Shown: positions 61,701 through 64,000 of the stretch, piece by piece
Layout of the letters: each line of letters starts with the position of its first letter
How positions within the stretch are numbered: the first letter of the stretch is position 1
Assembly (NCBI RefSeq): GCF_033807715.1
Contig: NC_084607.1
Span: 850,001 to 914,000, forward strand
Direction of reading: 5' to 3'
Origin: Cololabis saira
Lineage: Eukaryota; Chordata; Actinopteri; Beloniformes; Belonidae
Length of the DNA stretch: 64,000 nucleotides
Notes under the pieces: generated by a model
What the model was told of the DNA's origin: nothing
Database searches by the model: none
What the model saw: the letters and a program-made list of their open reading frames with translations, nothing else
Made by a program: the position numbers and the translations under genes

Positions 61701-64000
61701 TGTTATTATTTACAGCAGAAAACCTGATTAAAACCTGTTTATTGTTATTATTTACAGCAGAAAACCTGATTAAAACCCGTTTATTTGTATTATTTACAGC
61801 AGAAAACCTGATTAAAACCTGTTTATTTTTATTATTTACAGCAGAAAACCTGTTTAAAACCCGTTCATTTTTATTGTTTACAGCAGAAAACCTGATTAAA
61901 ACCCGTTTATTTTTATTATTTACAGCAGAAAAACTGTTTAAAACCCGTTTATTGTTATTATTTACAGCAGAAAACTGTTTAAAACCTGTTTATTGTTATT
62001 AAACAGCATAGTTGCATAGTTTATCATTATATTAAGTTATGAAATCTCATGGGATGTTTAACTATAGTATTATTATATCGTTATATATAATAGTATGGTG
62101 ATATAATTTGGTTATATGACATAATATTGGTAACACTTTACAATAAGGGTCCCTTAATTAACGTTAGTTAATGCATTATTAAGCATTAATTAACAGTTTA
62201 ATAATAGTTAAATAACCATTATTATGTATTACTTAACATTAATTAGCATATTAGTTAATGCATTAATAAACAGTTAGTTAATGCATTATTAAGCATTAAT
62301 TAACAGTGTAATAATAGTTAAATAACCATTATTATGTATTACTTAACATTAATTAGCATATTAGTTAATGCATTAATAAACAGTTAGTTAATGCATTATT
62401 AAGCATTAATTAACAGTTTAATAATAGTTAATTAACCATTATTATGTATTACTTAACATTAATTAGCATATTAGTTAATGCATTAATAAACAGTTAATTA
62501 ATGCCTACTGCTCAGAGTTAATTAATACATTAGTAAGCATTAATAAACGTTACATGATGTAATTATTTATCCTTATGTATGCATTACTTAGTATTAAGTA
62601 ATACATTAGTTAATACATAAGTAAAACGTTAATAATGTCCCTAGTAATCATTCACTAATGGTGTACGTTTACTGGATGGGCATTATTAAACAACTATTTA
62701 GAGTCTTAAGTAATCATTTCCTAAAAACAGCAAAAAACTGTTTTAAACCCTGTTTATTTTTATTATTTACTGCAGAAAACAGCAGAAAACCTGTTTATTT
62801 TTATTATTTACTGCAGAAAACAGCAGAAAACCTGTTTATTTTTATTATTTACAGCAGAAAACTGTTTAAAACCTGTTTATTGTTATTATTTACAGCAGAA
62901 AACCTGTTTAAAACCCGTTTATTTTTATTATTTACAGCAGAAAAACTGTTTAAAACCCGTTTATTGTTATTATTTACAGCAGAAAACTGTTTAAAACCTG
63001 TTTATTGTTATTAAACAGCATAGTTGCATAGTTTATCATTATATTAAGTTATGAAATCTCATGGGATGTTTAATTATAGTATTATTATATCGTTATATAT
63101 AATAGTATGGTGATATAATTTGGTTATATGACATAATATTGGTAACACTTTACAATAAGGGTCCCTTAATTAACGTTAGTTAATGCATTATTAAGCATTA
63201 ATTAACAGTGTAATAATAGTTAAATAACCATTATTATGTATTACTTAACATTAATTAGCATATTAGTTAATGCATTAATAAACTGTTAGTTAATGCATTA
63301 TTAAGCATTAATTAACAGTTTAATAATAGTTAAATAACCATTATTATGTATTACTTAACATTAATTAGCATATTAGTTAATGCATTAATAAACAGTTAGT
63401 TAATGCATTATTAAGCATTAATTAACAGTTTAATAATAGTTAAATAAACATTATTATGTATTACTTAACATTAATTAGCATATTAGTTAATGCATTAATA
63501 AACAGTTAATTAATGCCTACTGCTCAGAGTTTATTAATACATTAGTAAGCATTAATAAACGTTACATGATGTAATTATTTATCCTTATGTATGCATTACT
63601 TAGTATTAAGTAATACATTAGTTAATACATAAGTAAAACGTTAATAATGTCCCTAGTAATCATTCACTAATGGTGTACGTTTACTGGATGGGCATTATTA
63701 AACAACTATTTAGAGTCTTAAGTAATCATTTCCTAAAAACAGCAAAAAACTGTTTTAAACCCTGTTTATTTTATTATTTACTGCAGAAAACAGCAGAAAA
63801 CCTGTTTATTTTTATTATTTACTGCAGAAAACAGCAGAAAACCTGTTTATTTTTATTATTTACAGCAGAAAACTGTTTTAAACCAGTTTATTTTTATTAT
63901 TTACAGCAGGAAACGGCAAAAAAAACGGTTTTACACCCGTTTATTGTTATTATTTACTGCAGAAAACAGCAGAAAACCTGTTTATTTTTATTATTTACAG
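52790..64000. repeat. Hierarchical satellite: eight 1.0-1.7 kb units with two inner arrays
   Basis: A fixed segment (aacagcatagttgcatagtt ... GGTAACACTTTACAATAAGG) starts at about 52979, 54538, 56275, 57732, 59398, 60756, 62001 and 63015. After it comes an inner array of units of about 120 bp (AGTTAGTTAATGCATTATTA ... GCATATTAGTTAATGCATTA) with 4, 4, 3, 2, 5, 2, 3 and 3 copies. Then a fixed link (GCCTACTGCTCAGAG ... GGATGGGCATTATTAAACAA) and an array of 31-44 bp units (GCAGAAAACCTGTTTATTTT). Frames reading LFLLFTAEN are artefacts. It continues beyond the window. Confidence 0.95.

Noticed and set aside
54021..63014. Frames reading LFLLFTAENLFKTRLF or FIIYSRK
   Set aside because: They are translations of the GCAGAAAACCTGTTTATTTT minisatellite in different phases, repeated in each satellite unit.

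Overview
The window looks like vertebrate nuclear DNA, most likely from a ray-finned (percomorph-type) teleost. It shows split genes with GT-AG introns, fish-type LINE, SINE and hAT elements, CA/TA microsatellites and very long minisatellite and satellite arrays. It has no bacterial features: no operons, no Shine-Dalgarno sites, no CRISPR. Almost all long open frames are artefacts of tandem repeats. Two protein-coding genes can be supported, both on the + strand.

Gene 1 (before 1 to about 29.4 kb) is caskin2, a CASK-interacting-family scaffold protein. Eighteen coding exons run from 2250 to 27868: the last ankyrin repeats, an SH3 domain, a Ser/Gly/Pro-rich linker, two SAM domains, a long proline-rich region and the conserved C-terminal helix. 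The N-terminal ankyrin exons lie to the left of the window. All exon phases fit together except for one extra base in a G run of the second-largest exon. The introns are full of transposons and minisatellites, and several minisatellites are built from copies of the gene's own exon-intron junctions. A hAT element with a clean 8-bp target duplication sits inside a coding exon and appears to have become an intron; it was later invaded by a LINE, and a second hAT lies inside that.

Gene 2 (29970-37391) is a four-exon gene for a small membrane-anchored protein, most likely mxra7. It has an N-terminal transmembrane segment, a collagen-like Gly/Pro/Ser stretch, a 345-residue Pro-Glu-Pro/Val-Lys-Glu-Pro repeat exon, and a C-terminus matching MXRA7. 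The conserved central exon of that family was not found. A diverged copy of its 3' end lies about 3.4 kb downstream.

From 37.4 to 42.8 kb there is intergenic DNA with MITEs, TA repeats and inverted repeats. From 42.8 to 52.7 kb two unrelated satellites alternate: a T/G-rich 'TTTTTCGTGCG' type, and a two-word satellite built from a 10-bp and a 15-bp unit. From 52.7 kb to the end is a hierarchical satellite: eight copies of a 1.0-1.7 kb unit, each holding two inner tandem arrays of variable copy number. No gene is seen after about 37.4 kb.
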